DNA from: Bacteroidales bacterium
GTDB taxonomy: Bacteria; Bacteroidota; Bacteroidia; Bacteroidales; UBA932
DNA: 34,948 bases
Direction: 5' to 3'
NCBI GenBank assembly: GCA_017427885.1
Contig: JAFRRW010000007.1
Coordinates: 1 to 34,948, forward strand
Shown: positions 7,606 through 16,739 of the stretch, one piece after another
How the letters are laid out: every line of letters begins with the position of its first letter
Position numbering within the stretch: the first letter of the stretch is position 1
Notes under the pieces: model-generated
The model's database searches: none
The model's input: only the letters and a program-made list of their open reading frames with translations
Told to the model about the DNA's origin: nothing
Made by a program: the position numbers and the translations under genes

Positions 7606-9711
7606 TCAGTTGCCTTTTATGGCGGAAACTATCCTCTTGAGCTGTGCCTTCTGATCTTCCGACATCGTCCCTATCGGTCCTTCGGCAGGATTGAAGTTCG
7701 GCCCAACGTCGAAGGTCACGGCCCCGCCGTTGGCGACTATCGACTGGACCCAAGGGATGATATAATCATCATTGAAACGGCAGTTCCTCACACCCCAGTT
7801 GTCCCCCAGATATGTCAGGATCTGGGCCTGGGACCCGTTCACCCAGCGGCCTGTGACCTGGACGGGATATTCGACCGGCCAGGGGTACTCCCCGGCCGTA
7901 TAATCCTCGGCGCAAGTCCACCTCCTGAAACCCCAGCCAGGATTGAAGGTGACGATCGCAGAAGGATTGTGATCCTTGACGGCGTGGGCGTATACCTGTG
8001 CCTTCGCATCATTGAATCCGCACCACTCGTATCCTCCGTCGAACCACCATCCGCTCACCAGGTCACCGTAATGCTCCGACCACCAGGCGATCACCTTCGC
8101 CCAGTTGGCGAGGCCTTCTTCACTGATGAAGCGATCGTGATCCCCTTCGACGGTAATCTTCCTTCCAGGGCCCTTGTCATCTTCGAACCCGAAATTAGTC
8201 AGGGCCTTGATGTCCTGGTTGGGAGTCTGGCAAGGCAGATACAGCATCAGGCGGATTCCCTTTTCCTTCAGTTTCAGTCCAAGCTCCATCGGAAGGTCCC
8301 TGAGGGCCGTCCTCTCCCCTGCCTTGTAGCGGGAAATGCTGTCATACACTGGATTCGGAGCACAGAATGCCCCCGTATTCTGGCCGAGGGTAAGCACATA
8401 ATACTTCACTCCGGCATCGCTCAGCTGACCGGCCAGGGCATCGACGTCAAACTTATCCACCAAGTCAATGTTTGCAGGCCAGAAAAGGAAATGCATGAAG
8501 GCGCCGACTCCGGCTTCCTTCATCCAGTCTGTGGCAGGGTTGTACAGGACTGTGTCGATCTGGACGGGGACGGCCACGGGAGCCTTGGGAGCGACTTCCT
8601 CGAAAGGCTCGGGAGTCTTTCCGGTCCAACGCATCAGATGGATGACGGAGGTCCTCAGGCCATATCTCCTGCCGTCCCGGGCCATATAGAAATACCCGTC
8701 ACCCAAAGCGGCGGTACCAGTATCCCCGAGGCCTGATTCCCAGTAATGGATGCCGCTGGCTTTGTCGAAGGATCCCTTCTTCAGCAGGGGCACTTCCATC
8801 ACTCCTTCAACGCCTTCCACGGGGACCGGGGCCTTCCCGCCGTCTGCTATGTACAGGCTTCCGTTGGGATACTGCGACTTTTTTCCGCGATAGACGAACA
8901 TCAGCCAGTTCTTCGTAGAAGGATCCCAGCAGAGGTTCTGGACACCATATACGGTATTGCCGGTATGAACGAAATATTCCCCGTCAGGCACAGGGCCTTC
9001 CTGGGGCATGTTGTCCTGGTTGAAAGTCTCCTTGTATTTCCTGACGCTGTCCATCGAATACTGGTGCAGCACCTGGTTGTCATTGTCGGTACGGGTGGTG
9101 TCTCCATATATCCCATAGGCCACGGTAAGGTATTTCTCGCCGTCGGTCTTGCCGAAGGCCGGTCCGAAGGTAACCCCGTCGATGCCGCTGCAGCCCCATC
9201 TGTGCCGGATTCCGTCAACCTCCGCCTTGTAGTCCTCGACGACCTTGGGCAGGAGGACGGCCTCCATCACTCCGGACTCCGAAGCGTCCATTCCGATACG
9301 GTCTATCCTGTCCCCGTCGAGGATCGCCACGAAGAAGGCGATGTCGAACTTGCGGTCCGAATTCATTATGTTAAGGATTCCGGTCTGGATCTCGTCGTCG
9401 GAATACTCCAGAGAACCGTACACCTTGCAGTCCTCCTCGTTGAAGGTAAGGCAGCCCAAGTGGCCCAGGATGCCCGTGACTGTGCCCAGGACCTCTCCGT
9501 GGAGGTCGGTCTTCACGAGCATGGTGGCATAAGACCAGTAGATGAAACCGTTCTTCTTGTCCACGGCTATTCCCTGGACGTGGCTGGTGCCGCTCCAGGC
9601 CCCGCCGTCAACCGTGACAGGCCAGGACTCGCGGATGTCCGCCTTGCGGGAACACCCCGCCGCTAAATATAAAAGGGAGACTGCCGTGATGATGACAATG
9701 CATTTTTTCAT
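7606..9711 (-). CDS. Propeller plus GH29-like two-domain lipoprotein (copy 2)
   Basis: 701 residues from the ATG at 9711, which gives a lipoprotein signal MKKCIVIITAVSLLYLAAGC (Cys20). A longer in-frame start at 9786 would lie beyond the probable promoter and is rejected. It is closely similar along its whole length to the downstream copy, with the same propeller-like half and the same GH29-like half (GWWFDGGYEW near residue 560, TAGEYPWP after it). The KHHDGF motif is again absent. Most visible differences lie in the signal peptide, the inter-domain linker (APVAVPVQIDTV) and the stretch before the last 40 residues (SQAQILTYLGDNWGVRNCRF), which may shape substrate choice. It is the first gene of a two-gene operon and divergent from the transglutaminase-like gene. 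Confidence 0.78.
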   Translation of the reverse strand: MKKCIVIITAVSLLYLAAGCSRKADIRESWPVTVDGGAWSGTSHVQGIAVDKKNGFIYWSYATMLVKTDLHGEVLGTVTGILGHLGCLTFNEEDCKVYGSLEYSDDEIQTGILNIMNSDRKFDIAFFVAILDGDRIDRIGMDASESGVMEAVLLPKVVEDYKAEVDGIRHRWGCSGIDGVTFGPAFGKTDGEKYLTVAYGIYGDTTRTDNDNQVLHQYSMDSVRKYKETFNQDNMPQEGPVPDGEYFVHTGNTVYGVQNLCWDPSTKNWLMFVYRGKKSQYPNGSLYIADGGKAPVPVEGVEGVMEVPLLKKGSFDKASGIHYWESGLGDTGTAALGDGYFYMARDGRRYGLRTSVIHLMRWTGKTPEPFEEVAPKAPVAVPVQIDTVLYNPATDWMKEAGVGAFMHFLFWPANIDLVDKFDVDALAGQLSDAGVKYYVLTLGQNTGAFCAPNPVYDSISRYKAGERTALRDLPMELGLKLKEKGIRLMLYLPCQTPNQDIKALTNFGFEDDKGPGRKITVEGDHDRFISEEGLANWAKVIAWWSEHYGDLVSGWWFDGGYEWCGFNDAKAQVYAHAVKDHNPSAIVTFNPGWGFRRWTCAEDYTAGEYPWPVEYPVQVTGRWVNGSQAQILTYLGDNWGVRNCRFNDDYIIPWVQSIVANGGAVTFDVGPNFNPAEGPIGTMSEDQKAQLKRIVSAIKGN

Positions 9712-9756
9712 AGTACCTAGATTTTCTTCAAAATTACCACTAATCGGAAAAAATCG

Positions 9757-9764
9757 CAAATATT
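9757..9764 (-). promoter_or_regulatory. Possible -7 box for the propeller/GH29-like operon
   Basis: On the minus strand the sequence reads AATATTTG, one base from the Bacteroidetes TAnnTTTG box, 46 bp before the ATG at 9711. No clear -33 element is seen. Confidence 0.35.
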
Positions 9765-9767
9765 CAT

Positions 9768-9775
9768 TATATTTG
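9768..9775 (+). promoter_or_regulatory. Bacteroidetes -7 box upstream of the transglutaminase-like gene
   Basis: TATATTTG matches TAnnTTTG exactly and lies 38 bp before the ATG at 9814. The -33 TTTG is not evident. It supports the start at 9814. Confidence 0.55.
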
Positions 9776-9813
9776 ACTAAATACATCCTTCATTGACAAA
9801 AAAACTCATAAAT

Positions 9814-12345
9814 ATGAAAATCACCCGATTCCTTTCACTCCTTGTGGCGGCGGCCCTCGTCACTTCCTGCGCGGACCATTTCGTCACGGACCGTACATAT
9901 CGGAAAGAAATGAAGAAAGACCTGCAAACCAGGCTGGACGGCCCGGGGAGGCTTTCACAATTCTTCGACCTGTCCATTACCGACGATGAGAAGGAGAAGG
10001 AGGCACTGGAATTCCTGTATGCATATATGCCCCTGGCGGACATAACCGACTATCCCACGGAATTCCATATGACAAATGTCAGGGCGGCTTTCAAGGCCAG
10101 GGAGGAGATGCCTTGGGGCAAGACGGTTCCGGAACTCCTGTTCCGCCATTTCGTGCTCCCGCTGAGGACCAACAACGAGAACCTGGACTCTTTCAGGGTG
10201 GTTTATTACGAAGAACTTAAGGACAGGGTGAAAGGCCTCTCGATGGAGGACGCCATCCTTGAGGTGAACCACTGGTGCCACGAGAAGGTGATATACCTGC
10301 CGTCAGACGGCAGGACCAGTTCTCCGTTGAATACGATCAAGAGCGCCCGGGGCCGCTGCGGGGAGGAATCCACCTTTACAGTCGCCGCGCTCAGGACACT
10401 GGGAATCCCAGCCAGGCAGGTCTATACACCCAGATGGGCGCATACCGACGACAACCACGCCTGGGTGGAGGCCTGGGCAGGCGGGAAATGGCATTTCCTC
10501 GGTGCCTGCGAGCCCGAACCCATACTCGACCTCGGATGGTTCAACTCCTCGGCCAGCCGGGTGATGCTCACCCACACGAAGGCCTTCGGAAAATACCCCG
10601 GACCGGAGGAGGTGGTGATGCAGAGCCCGAATTACACAGAAATCAACCTCACCGGCAATTACGCCAAGACCGCCAAGGTTGACCTGAAGGTCACGGACGG
10701 TGACGGAAACCCAGTCGACAGCGCCAGGGTGGATTTCATGATATACAACTACTCCGAATTCTATCCCGCCATATCCAAATACACTGACACAGAGGGCCGT
10801 ACCTTCCTCTCCGCCGGTCTTGGAGACATGCTCGCCTGGGCCTCGAAAGACGGGAAATACGGCTTCGCGAAGATCAGTTTCGGCAAGGACTCCTCCGTCG
10901 GGATAATCCTGTCCGACACCCATTCCTACGACCCTGTGGAGATGGACATCGTCCCTCCGGCGGAAGACTTCACCCTTCCCGAGGTAACCTTCAACCAACG
11001 GGCTGAAAACGACCGCAGGATGGCAGTGGAAGATTCCATCAGGACGGTATATACCTCCACTTTCCCCCAGGCCCCGGCCGACCCTCTCCTGGTCAAGTCG
11101 ATGGGCAACCACGAGACAATTGAAGCCTTCCTTTCCGCCCATCCCGACCCCAGGGCCAGGACACTTCTCGAAAGCCTGAGCGACAAGGATTTGAGGGATG
11201 CCACCTTAACCAACTTGCTGGACAGTTACGACTCCCCTTCATCGATCCTGTGCCCCAGGGTGGAGAACGAATTCCTCTCCCCCTACAAGTCCTTCCTGAA
11301 GGGGGTTCTACAGGGACGCCTATCCTCGGCGCAGGACATCCTCCGCTGGACAAGGGACAGCATCGCCGTAATCGACGATCCCAAGGCCTGGAACATCCCC
11401 ATGTCCCCCGAAGGGGTGTACAAGGGACGTGTCGCCACACCCAGGAGCAGGGACCTCTTCTTCGTCTCACTCTGCCGGGCCCTCGGCATCGAAGCGCGGG
11501 AAGACCCGGTCACCGGCAAGGTGCAGTACAAGACTTACGACAAGGATGAGGGATGGACCGGAGTGGATTTCTCTTCAGGAGAGACCGCACCAGCCCCCAA
11601 GGGCACCCTTGTGATCGATTATTCCAACAACGGGAGCATAGCCGACCCCAAATACTATAACCATTTCACTGTGAGTAAGATATCCGGTGGCAGAACCCGC
11701 CTGATGACCTTCGACGAGGGCCAGGTCGACATGGGAGGCGGTGTCAGCTGGGCGAATTCCTTCAGGAAAGGGGTTAGCCTGGATGCCGGGACATATGTCA
11801 TCACCTCGGGACTGAGGCTCGCCGACGGTTCGGTCCCCGTGACTATGCGCCTGTTCGACATCAGGGAGAATGAGACCACCAGGCTCGACCTCACGCTAAG
11901 GGCTCCGGAGGATGCCGTCTCGGTGATCGGCACTTTCGATGCCGACGCGGTGATGCCGCTGACAGGAAGAGGCTCGTTCATAATGGGCGTGCTCGGAGTC
12001 GGTCAGGAACCTACCAACCACACTCTCAGGGACATAGCGGCCGTCAAAGAGAAACTTGAGGCTTGGGGAAGGCCAATCCTTCTGCTCACCGCCACCGAGG
12101 TTGAACTGGAGAAACTCAAAGAGGAAATAGCCAGGGGGAACTTCGGGACATTGCCTTCGAACGTACTGTTTTCCACCAACCCGGGATACCAGATCCTCAA
12201 GTCCATTTCTACGGACGAAGAGATTTCCTCACGCCGTCTGCCTGTCTTCATCGTGGCCAATTCCTTCGGAAGGGTGTTCTACCTCTCCCAGGGATATACG
12301 ATAGGCCTCGGTGAGAGACTCTCCGGCATAGTCGACAAACTGTAA
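9814..12345 (+). CDS. Transglutaminase-like lipoprotein with C-terminal thioredoxin-like domain
   Basis: 843 residues from ATG 9814; the upstream TTG at 9793 would only lengthen the signal peptide. The lipobox is ALVTSC (Cys19). Residues about 145-240 form a transglutaminase-core domain with GRCGEESTF (Cys182) and DNHAWVEAW (His215), followed by an acidic segment (GACEPEP) where the third residue is expected. Residues about 265-350 (KVDLKVTDGDGNPVDSARV) look like a carboxypeptidase-regulatory or Ig-like sandwich. The end, about 735-843 (ILLLTATE, LPVFIVANSFGRVFYLSQGY), looks like a thioredoxin fold without a CxxC. In bacteria such core domains are often cysteine peptidases or amidases. The substrate here is unknown. 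It converges with spt, with 8 bp between the stop codons. Confidence 0.82.
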   Translation: MKITRFLSLLVAAALVTSCADHFVTDRTYRKEMKKDLQTRLDGPGRLSQFFDLSITDDEKEKEALEFLYAYMPLADITDYPTEFHMTNVRAAFKAREEMPWGKTVPELLFRHFVLPLRTNNENLDSFRVVYYEELKDRVKGLSMEDAILEVNHWCHEKVIYLPSDGRTSSPLNTIKSARGRCGEESTFTVAALRTLGIPARQVYTPRWAHTDDNHAWVEAWAGGKWHFLGACEPEPILDLGWFNSSASRVMLTHTKAFGKYPGPEEVVMQSPNYTEINLTGNYAKTAKVDLKVTDGDGNPVDSARVDFMIYNYSEFYPAISKYTDTEGRTFLSAGLGDMLAWASKDGKYGFAKISFGKDSSVGIILSDTHSYDPVEMDIVPPAEDFTLPEVTFNQRAENDRRMAVEDSIRTVYTSTFPQAPADPLLVKSMGNHETIEAFLSAHPDPRARTLLESLSDKDLRDATLTNLLDSYDSPSSILCPRVENEFLSPYKSFLKGVLQGRLSSAQDILRWTRDSIAVIDDPKAWNIPMSPEGVYKGRVATPRSRDLFFVSLCRALGIEAREDPVTGKVQYKTYDKDEGWTGVDFSSGETAPAPKGTLVIDYSNNGSIADPKYYNHFTVSKISGGRTRLMTFDEGQVDMGGGVSWANSFRKGVSLDAGTYVITSGLRLADGSVPVTMRLFDIRENETTRLDLTLRAPEDAVSVIGTFDADAVMPLTGRGSFIMGVLGVGQEPTNHTLRDIAAVKEKLEAWGRPILLLTATEVELEKLKEEIARGNFGTLPSNVLFSTNPGYQILKSISTDEEISSRRLPVFIVANSFGRVFYLSQGYTIGLGERLSGIVDKL

Positions 12346-12353
12346 GGGTTTGA

Positions 12354-13541
12354 TTATTTGATAATTCCGAGCCTCTTGGCGCACTTGCCAAGCTTGTCCA
12401 GGGCGAAGTCGACCTGGTCCTTGGTGTGGCTTGCCATAAGGGAGAAGCGCACGAGGGTGTCCTCGGGAGGAACTGCCGGACTCACGACGGGGTTGATGAA
12501 AACCCCTTCGTCGAAGGCCATCCTGGTGAACAGGAAGGTCTTGTCGTTGTCCCTGATGAACAGGGGGATGATGGGGGTTTCGGTCCTCCCGATCTCGAAC
12601 CCAAGTTTCCTGAAACCGTCGATCGCATAGTAGGTAAGGTCCCAAAGTTTTTTCTGCCTCTGGGGTTCCGCCTTGATGATGTCGATGGCGGTGAGGGCGG
12701 CGGCCGCCGCGGCAGGGGTCATGCTGGCGCTGAAGATATAGGGATATGAGGTATGCCTGAGCCAGTTGATGACGCTGCTGTCAGCTGCACAGAAACCTCC
12801 GATCGAAGCCATTGATTTCGAGAAGGTTCCCATAATAACATCAACGTCCTTGGTAACCCCCATCGCATCGCAGACTCCCCTTCCTTCCTTGCCGAAGACT
12901 CCGATGCCGTGGGCCTCGTCAACATACACGGAAGCCCCGTATTTCTTGGCCAGCAGTACGATCTCCGGAAGTTTCGCCACGTCGCCTTCCATGCTGTACA
13001 CCGAGTCGACCACGATGAGCTTGATGGCCTTGGAATCGCACTGCCTGAGCCTGCGCTCCAGGGAGTTCATGTCATTGTGCTTGAATTTCAGCTTCTTGGC
13101 AAATGAAAGCTGGATACCTGTGAAGATGGAGGCGTGGTCGAGTTCGTCGTAGATTATGAAGTCGTGGGGACCTGTGAGCTTGGAAATGACTCCCATGTTC
13201 ACGTTGAATCCGGCGGAGAAGCACATCGCCTCCTCCTTTCCGACGTAGTCCGCCAAAGTCTTTTCAAGCTTGACATGCAGGTCGAGCGTACCGTTCAGGA
13301 AACGCGAACCGGCGCATCCGGTTCCATATTTCTTGGTGGCCTCGATGGCCGCTTTCTTTATCTTGGGATGGTTCGTCAGGCCCATGTAGCTGTTCGAGCC
13401 GAACATGAGGACCTTCTTGCCGTCCAGGATCACCTCAGTGTCCTGGGCGCTCTCTATTTCCTTGAAATAAGGATAGAGGTGCAGGCCCTGGAGCCTCTGG
13501 GGCTCGGTATATTTTGACAGTTTATCCTGTAACAGTCCCAT
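12354..13541 (-). CDS. spt: Serine palmitoyltransferase (alpha-oxoamine synthase)
   Basis: A 395-residue PLP enzyme that condenses serine with a long-chain acyl-CoA to 3-ketosphinganine, the first step of Bacteroidetes sphingolipid synthesis in the cytoplasm. Sequence evidence: FGSNSYMGLTNHP, GTGCAGSRFLNGT, His136 in ELDHASI (ring stacking), VDEAHGIGVFG (Asp208 and His211) and GTFSKSMAS with Lys242 as the PLP lysine. The opening PYFKEIESAQDTEV matches Bacteroides-type Spt better than BioF or Kbl. The length is usual for the family. It stands alone and no sphingolipid partner gene is seen nearby. BioF or Kbl remain possible alternatives but are less likely. Confidence 0.9.
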   Translation of the reverse strand: MGLLQDKLSKYTEPQRLQGLHLYPYFKEIESAQDTEVILDGKKVLMFGSNSYMGLTNHPKIKKAAIEATKKYGTGCAGSRFLNGTLDLHVKLEKTLADYVGKEEAMCFSAGFNVNMGVISKLTGPHDFIIYDELDHASIFTGIQLSFAKKLKFKHNDMNSLERRLRQCDSKAIKLIVVDSVYSMEGDVAKLPEIVLLAKKYGASVYVDEAHGIGVFGKEGRGVCDAMGVTKDVDVIMGTFSKSMASIGGFCAADSSVINWLRHTSYPYIFSASMTPAAAAAALTAIDIIKAEPQRQKKLWDLTYYAIDGFRKLGFEIGRTETPIIPLFIRDNDKTFLFTRMAFDEGVFINPVVSPAVPPEDTLVRFSLMASHTKDQVDFALDKLGKCAKRLGIIK

Positions 13542-13623
13542 TTTGAGATTCAGTTTATTATGGTTCAGTACCGCCTTTCGTCGAATTGGGTTGCAAGTTA
13601 CTAATTATTTCTGAAAATAATCA

Positions 13624-13631
13624 TACTTTTG
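13624..13631 (+). promoter_or_regulatory. Bacteroidetes -7 box upstream of the M16 peptidase gene
   Basis: TACTTTTG matches TAnnTTTG, 43 bp before ATG 13675. It sits in an AT-rich leader. The -33 element is not clear: the nearest TTG, at 13591, is too far upstream. Confidence 0.55.
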
Positions 13632-13674
13632 TCTTGTACAACAATAAAATATATCAAATATCAATAAAAATATT

Positions 13675-16572
13675 ATGAAATTCATCAAAACTATCTTCGT
13701 CGCCGTCTCTGCCGCCATGCTTCTCGCATCAGGCTGCTCAAGGTACGAGACGGTGAAAAAGGATCCCCTTTCCGCAAAGATCTACACCCTCGACAACGGG
13801 CTCAAGGTGTATATGTCAGTAAATAAGGAGAAGCCCAGGATCCAGACCTACATCGCCGTGCGTTCCGGAGGCAAGAACGACCCCTCCGACAACACCGGAC
13901 TCGCCCACTATCTCGAACACCTGATGTTCAAGGGCACTACCAATTACGGCACCTCCGACTACGAAGCTGAGAAACCCCTCCTTGACACCATCCAGGCCCT
14001 TTTCGACATCTACCGGACCAAGACCGACCGCAAGGAGAGGCTCGACCTCTACCACGTCATAGACTCAATCAGCTACGAGGCCTCCAAACTGGCCATCCCC
14101 AACGAGTACGACAAGCTGATGAGCATGATTGGGGCCGAGGGCACCAACGCCTTCACCTCCAACGACGTCACCTGCTATACCGAAGACATCCCTTCCAATC
14201 AGGTGGAGAACTGGGCGAAGGTCCAGTCCGACAGGTTCAAGAACATGGTCATCAGGGGTTTCCACACCGAACTGGAAGCCGTCTATGAGGAGAAGAACAT
14301 GGGCCTCACCGACGACGGGGAGAAGGTCTTCGACGCCCTCGACAGCATGCTCTTCCGCAACCATCCCTACGGCACTCAGACAGTGATAGGTACGCAGGAT
14401 CACCTCAAGAATCCCTCCATCACCGCGATCAAGAAGCAGAAAGCCACCTATTACGTGCCGAACAACTGCGCCATCTGCCTTTCCGGAGACTTCGATCCCG
14501 ACACGGTGGTGGGCATCATCAAGAAATATTTCGGCGACTGGGAGCCCAACCCCGACCTTCCCGCATTCGAGTTCAAGCCCGAGGAACCCATCCTCTCCCC
14601 CGCAGTCAAGGACGTCTTGGGGCAGGAAGCCGAGTTCGTGTCCATAGCCTGGAGGTACCCCGGGATGAACAGCTTCGAAAGCGAGATTGCCGACATAGCC
14701 AGTTCCATCCTCTACAACGGGATGGCCGGTCTGGTCGACCTCGACCTCAACAAGCGTCAGAAAACCTTGGAGAGTTCGGCATACGCCTATGGAAGGACTG
14801 ATTACGGAATGCTTGTACTTGAAGGATATCCCCTTGAGGGCCAGAGTCTTGAAGAAGTCCGCGACCTCCTCCTCTCCGAAGTGGACAAACTCCGCAAGGG
14901 AGAATTCAGCGACACTCTCGTGACGGCCACCTACAACAACTGGAAACTCCGCCAGATGCGCTCCCTGGAGAACAACGGGAGGAGGGCGATGGCCTTCGTG
15001 AACTCATTCATCAACGGGACCACCTGGAAGACCGAGGTCGGCAGGATGGACCGCCTGGCCAAGGTGACCAAGGACGACGTCGTCGCCTGGGCGGACAAAT
15101 GGCTGGGAGAGAACGGCTATGCCATAGTCTACAAGCGTATGGGCACCGATACCAGCGTCAAGAAGATAGAAGCTCCGAAGATCACCCCCATAGTGACCAA
15201 CAGGGACAAGCAGAGCGCCTTCCTCAATGAAATCCAGAACAGCGTCCCCGAGGAAATCGAACCGGTGTTCACCGATTTCTCGAAAGACATGTCCAAATTC
15301 GACTGCAAAGGCCTTGAAGTGCTGTACAAGCACAATGACAACAACGACATCACCACCCTCAACCTCAGGTTCGACACCGGACTCCTGCAGGATCCTGCTC
15401 TCGGGTTCGCCCTCGACTATGTCTCTTTCCTCGGCACCCCGAGCCTTTCTTCCGAGCAGATAGCATCCCTGATGTACACCCTGGCCTGCCGTTTCTATAC
15501 GACCACCGACGCCAGTGTCACCACAGTGGCCGTCAACGGCCTGGACGAGAATATCGGGAAGGCGGTTGCCATCGTGGACGACCTTCTGGCCAACGCGGTG
15601 GGCGACGAGGAGATCCTCGCCAACCTCAAGGCCCAGACCATCAAGGACAGGGCTGACAGCAAGCTCAACCAGAGGGCCTGCTTCAACGCCCTCACCGGCT
15701 ACGTCATCTACGGCCCCGAATACATTTCCCGCACCACCCTCACCAATGACGCCCTCCTTGCACTCACCTCCGAAGAACTGCTCGCCAAGGTGCGCAACCT
15801 TGCCGGTAAGATGCACAGGGTGCTCTACTACGGTCCTTCGACCGAGGCTGCCCTCAGGGCCACCCTTGAGGAGAACCACACCGTCAGCGACTCCCCTGAG
15901 CCTCTCACCCTCGAAATGCCCGTCCCCAGGCAGACCTCTTCCTCCGTAGTTGTGTTCGCTAACTACCCTTCCCGCCAGTTCTACTACTGGCAGTACTCCA
16001 ACCGCGGTGAGAAATACGATGCCTCCCAGGAGCCTTCAATCAGCCTTTTCAACGACTATTTCGGAGGAGGGATGAACACCGTCGTATTCCAGGAGATGAG
16101 GGAAGCGAGGGCCCTTGCCTATTCCGCAAGCGCTTACCTCGACAATCCTTCATTCAAAGACGATTCCTATTCCTTCTGGGCCTTCATAGCCTCCCAGAAC
16201 GACAAGCTCACCCAGGCAGTCGAGGCTTTCGACCAGATAATCAACGACATGCCCAAGTCGGACAATGCCTTCGAGATAGCGAAGTCCAGCCTGATCTCCC
16301 GCCTGCGCACCGAGAGGCGCACCGGAATCGACGTCCTGGGCTCATACCTCTCCTGTGAGAGACTGGGCATCAGCGAACCTGCCTCAAAGGCCATATTCGA
16401 AGCGGCTCCTGGCCTTACCCTGGACGACCTCGCGGCCACCCAGGAAAAATGGGTGAAAGACCGCACCTACGTCTATGGAATCCTTGGTGACAGGAGCGAC
16501 ATGGACATGAAGTTCCTCTCCACCCTGGGACCCGTGAAGACAGTCTCCCCTGAGGATATCTTCGGATACTAA
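13675..16572 (+). CDS. M16 family zinc metallopeptidase lipoprotein
   Basis: 965 residues with a lipoprotein signal (MLLASGC, Cys21). The inverted zinc motif HYLEH (His78, Glu81, His82) is typical of M16/insulinase peptidases. The third ligand is probably a Glu in FHTELEAVYEEKN (199-206). The distance to the HxxEH is longer than usual because of an acidic, helical insertion at about residues 95-150. Residues about 230-480 form the second M16 lobe. Residues about 540-965 repeat the fold without HxxEH, the usual inactive half of a two-module peptidase. It probably degrades peptides in the periplasm. It is monocistronic and its stop codon touches the left arm of a 168-bp palindrome. Confidence 0.92.
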   Translation: MKFIKTIFVAVSAAMLLASGCSRYETVKKDPLSAKIYTLDNGLKVYMSVNKEKPRIQTYIAVRSGGKNDPSDNTGLAHYLEHLMFKGTTNYGTSDYEAEKPLLDTIQALFDIYRTKTDRKERLDLYHVIDSISYEASKLAIPNEYDKLMSMIGAEGTNAFTSNDVTCYTEDIPSNQVENWAKVQSDRFKNMVIRGFHTELEAVYEEKNMGLTDDGEKVFDALDSMLFRNHPYGTQTVIGTQDHLKNPSITAIKKQKATYYVPNNCAICLSGDFDPDTVVGIIKKYFGDWEPNPDLPAFEFKPEEPILSPAVKDVLGQEAEFVSIAWRYPGMNSFESEIADIASSILYNGMAGLVDLDLNKRQKTLESSAYAYGRTDYGMLVLEGYPLEGQSLEEVRDLLLSEVDKLRKGEFSDTLVTATYNNWKLRQMRSLENNGRRAMAFVNSFINGTTWKTEVGRMDRLAKVTKDDVVAWADKWLGENGYAIVYKRMGTDTSVKKIEAPKITPIVTNRDKQSAFLNEIQNSVPEEIEPVFTDFSKDMSKFDCKGLEVLYKHNDNNDITTLNLRFDTGLLQDPALGFALDYVSFLGTPSLSSEQIASLMYTLACRFYTTTDASVTTVAVNGLDENIGKAVAIVDDLLANAVGDEEILANLKAQTIKDRADSKLNQRACFNALTGYVIYGPEYISRTTLTNDALLALTSEELLAKVRNLAGKMHRVLYYGPSTEAALRATLEENHTVSDSPEPLTLEMPVPRQTSSSVVVFANYPSRQFYYWQYSNRGEKYDASQEPSISLFNDYFGGGMNTVVFQEMREARALAYSASAYLDNPSFKDDSYSFWAFIASQNDKLTQAVEAFDQIINDMPKSDNAFEIAKSSLISRLRTERRTGIDVLGSYLSCERLGISEPASKAIFEAAPGLTLDDLAATQEKWVKDRTYVYGILGDRSDMDMKFLSTLGPVKTVSPEDIFGY

Positions 16573-16739
16573 AGAGTCTGTTTTGAAATGTTTTTTATCT
16601 TTAGATATAGGTTGTTTTTGAGGAGATTTTTCTGTTTGATGAGGGATAATAGTTGATACTATTTGACCGAAGAAAACTGGAAAATCCACCAAAAAGAACC
16701 ATATATAATTTAAACTTAATCATTTCAAAACAAACTCTT
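16572..16739. repeat. 168-bp centred palindrome, MITE-like
   Basis: The terminal arms are AAGAGTCTGTTTTGAAATG (16572-16590) and its complement with one mismatch (16721-16739). A second imperfect arm pairs about 16610-16640 with 16671-16701 (GGTTnTTTTTG on both arms). The centre, AATAGT-TGAT-ACTATT (16648-16663), lies exactly midway between the ends. The element is clearly AT-richer than its surroundings and has no ORF. It begins in the M16 stop codon and ends at the stop codon of the DUF4493-like gene. No clear target duplication is visible. It may be a MITE, a large bidirectional terminator, or both. Confidence 0.75.

Noticed and set aside
7589-7753. Longer start for the first propeller/GH29-like copy
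   Set aside because: The extra 55 residues are Arg-rich, overlap the upstream paralogue and would bury the lipoprotein signal.
5687-9666. Plus-strand frames of 224-398 codons opposite the propeller/GH29-like pair
   Set aside because: They appear in matching places opposite both paralogues, as expected for mirror frames of duplicated genes, and have no signal peptide or motif.
12346-12353. Terminator between the transglutaminase-like gene and spt
   Set aside because: Only 8 bp separate the stop codons and no hairpin with a T-tract is visible there.
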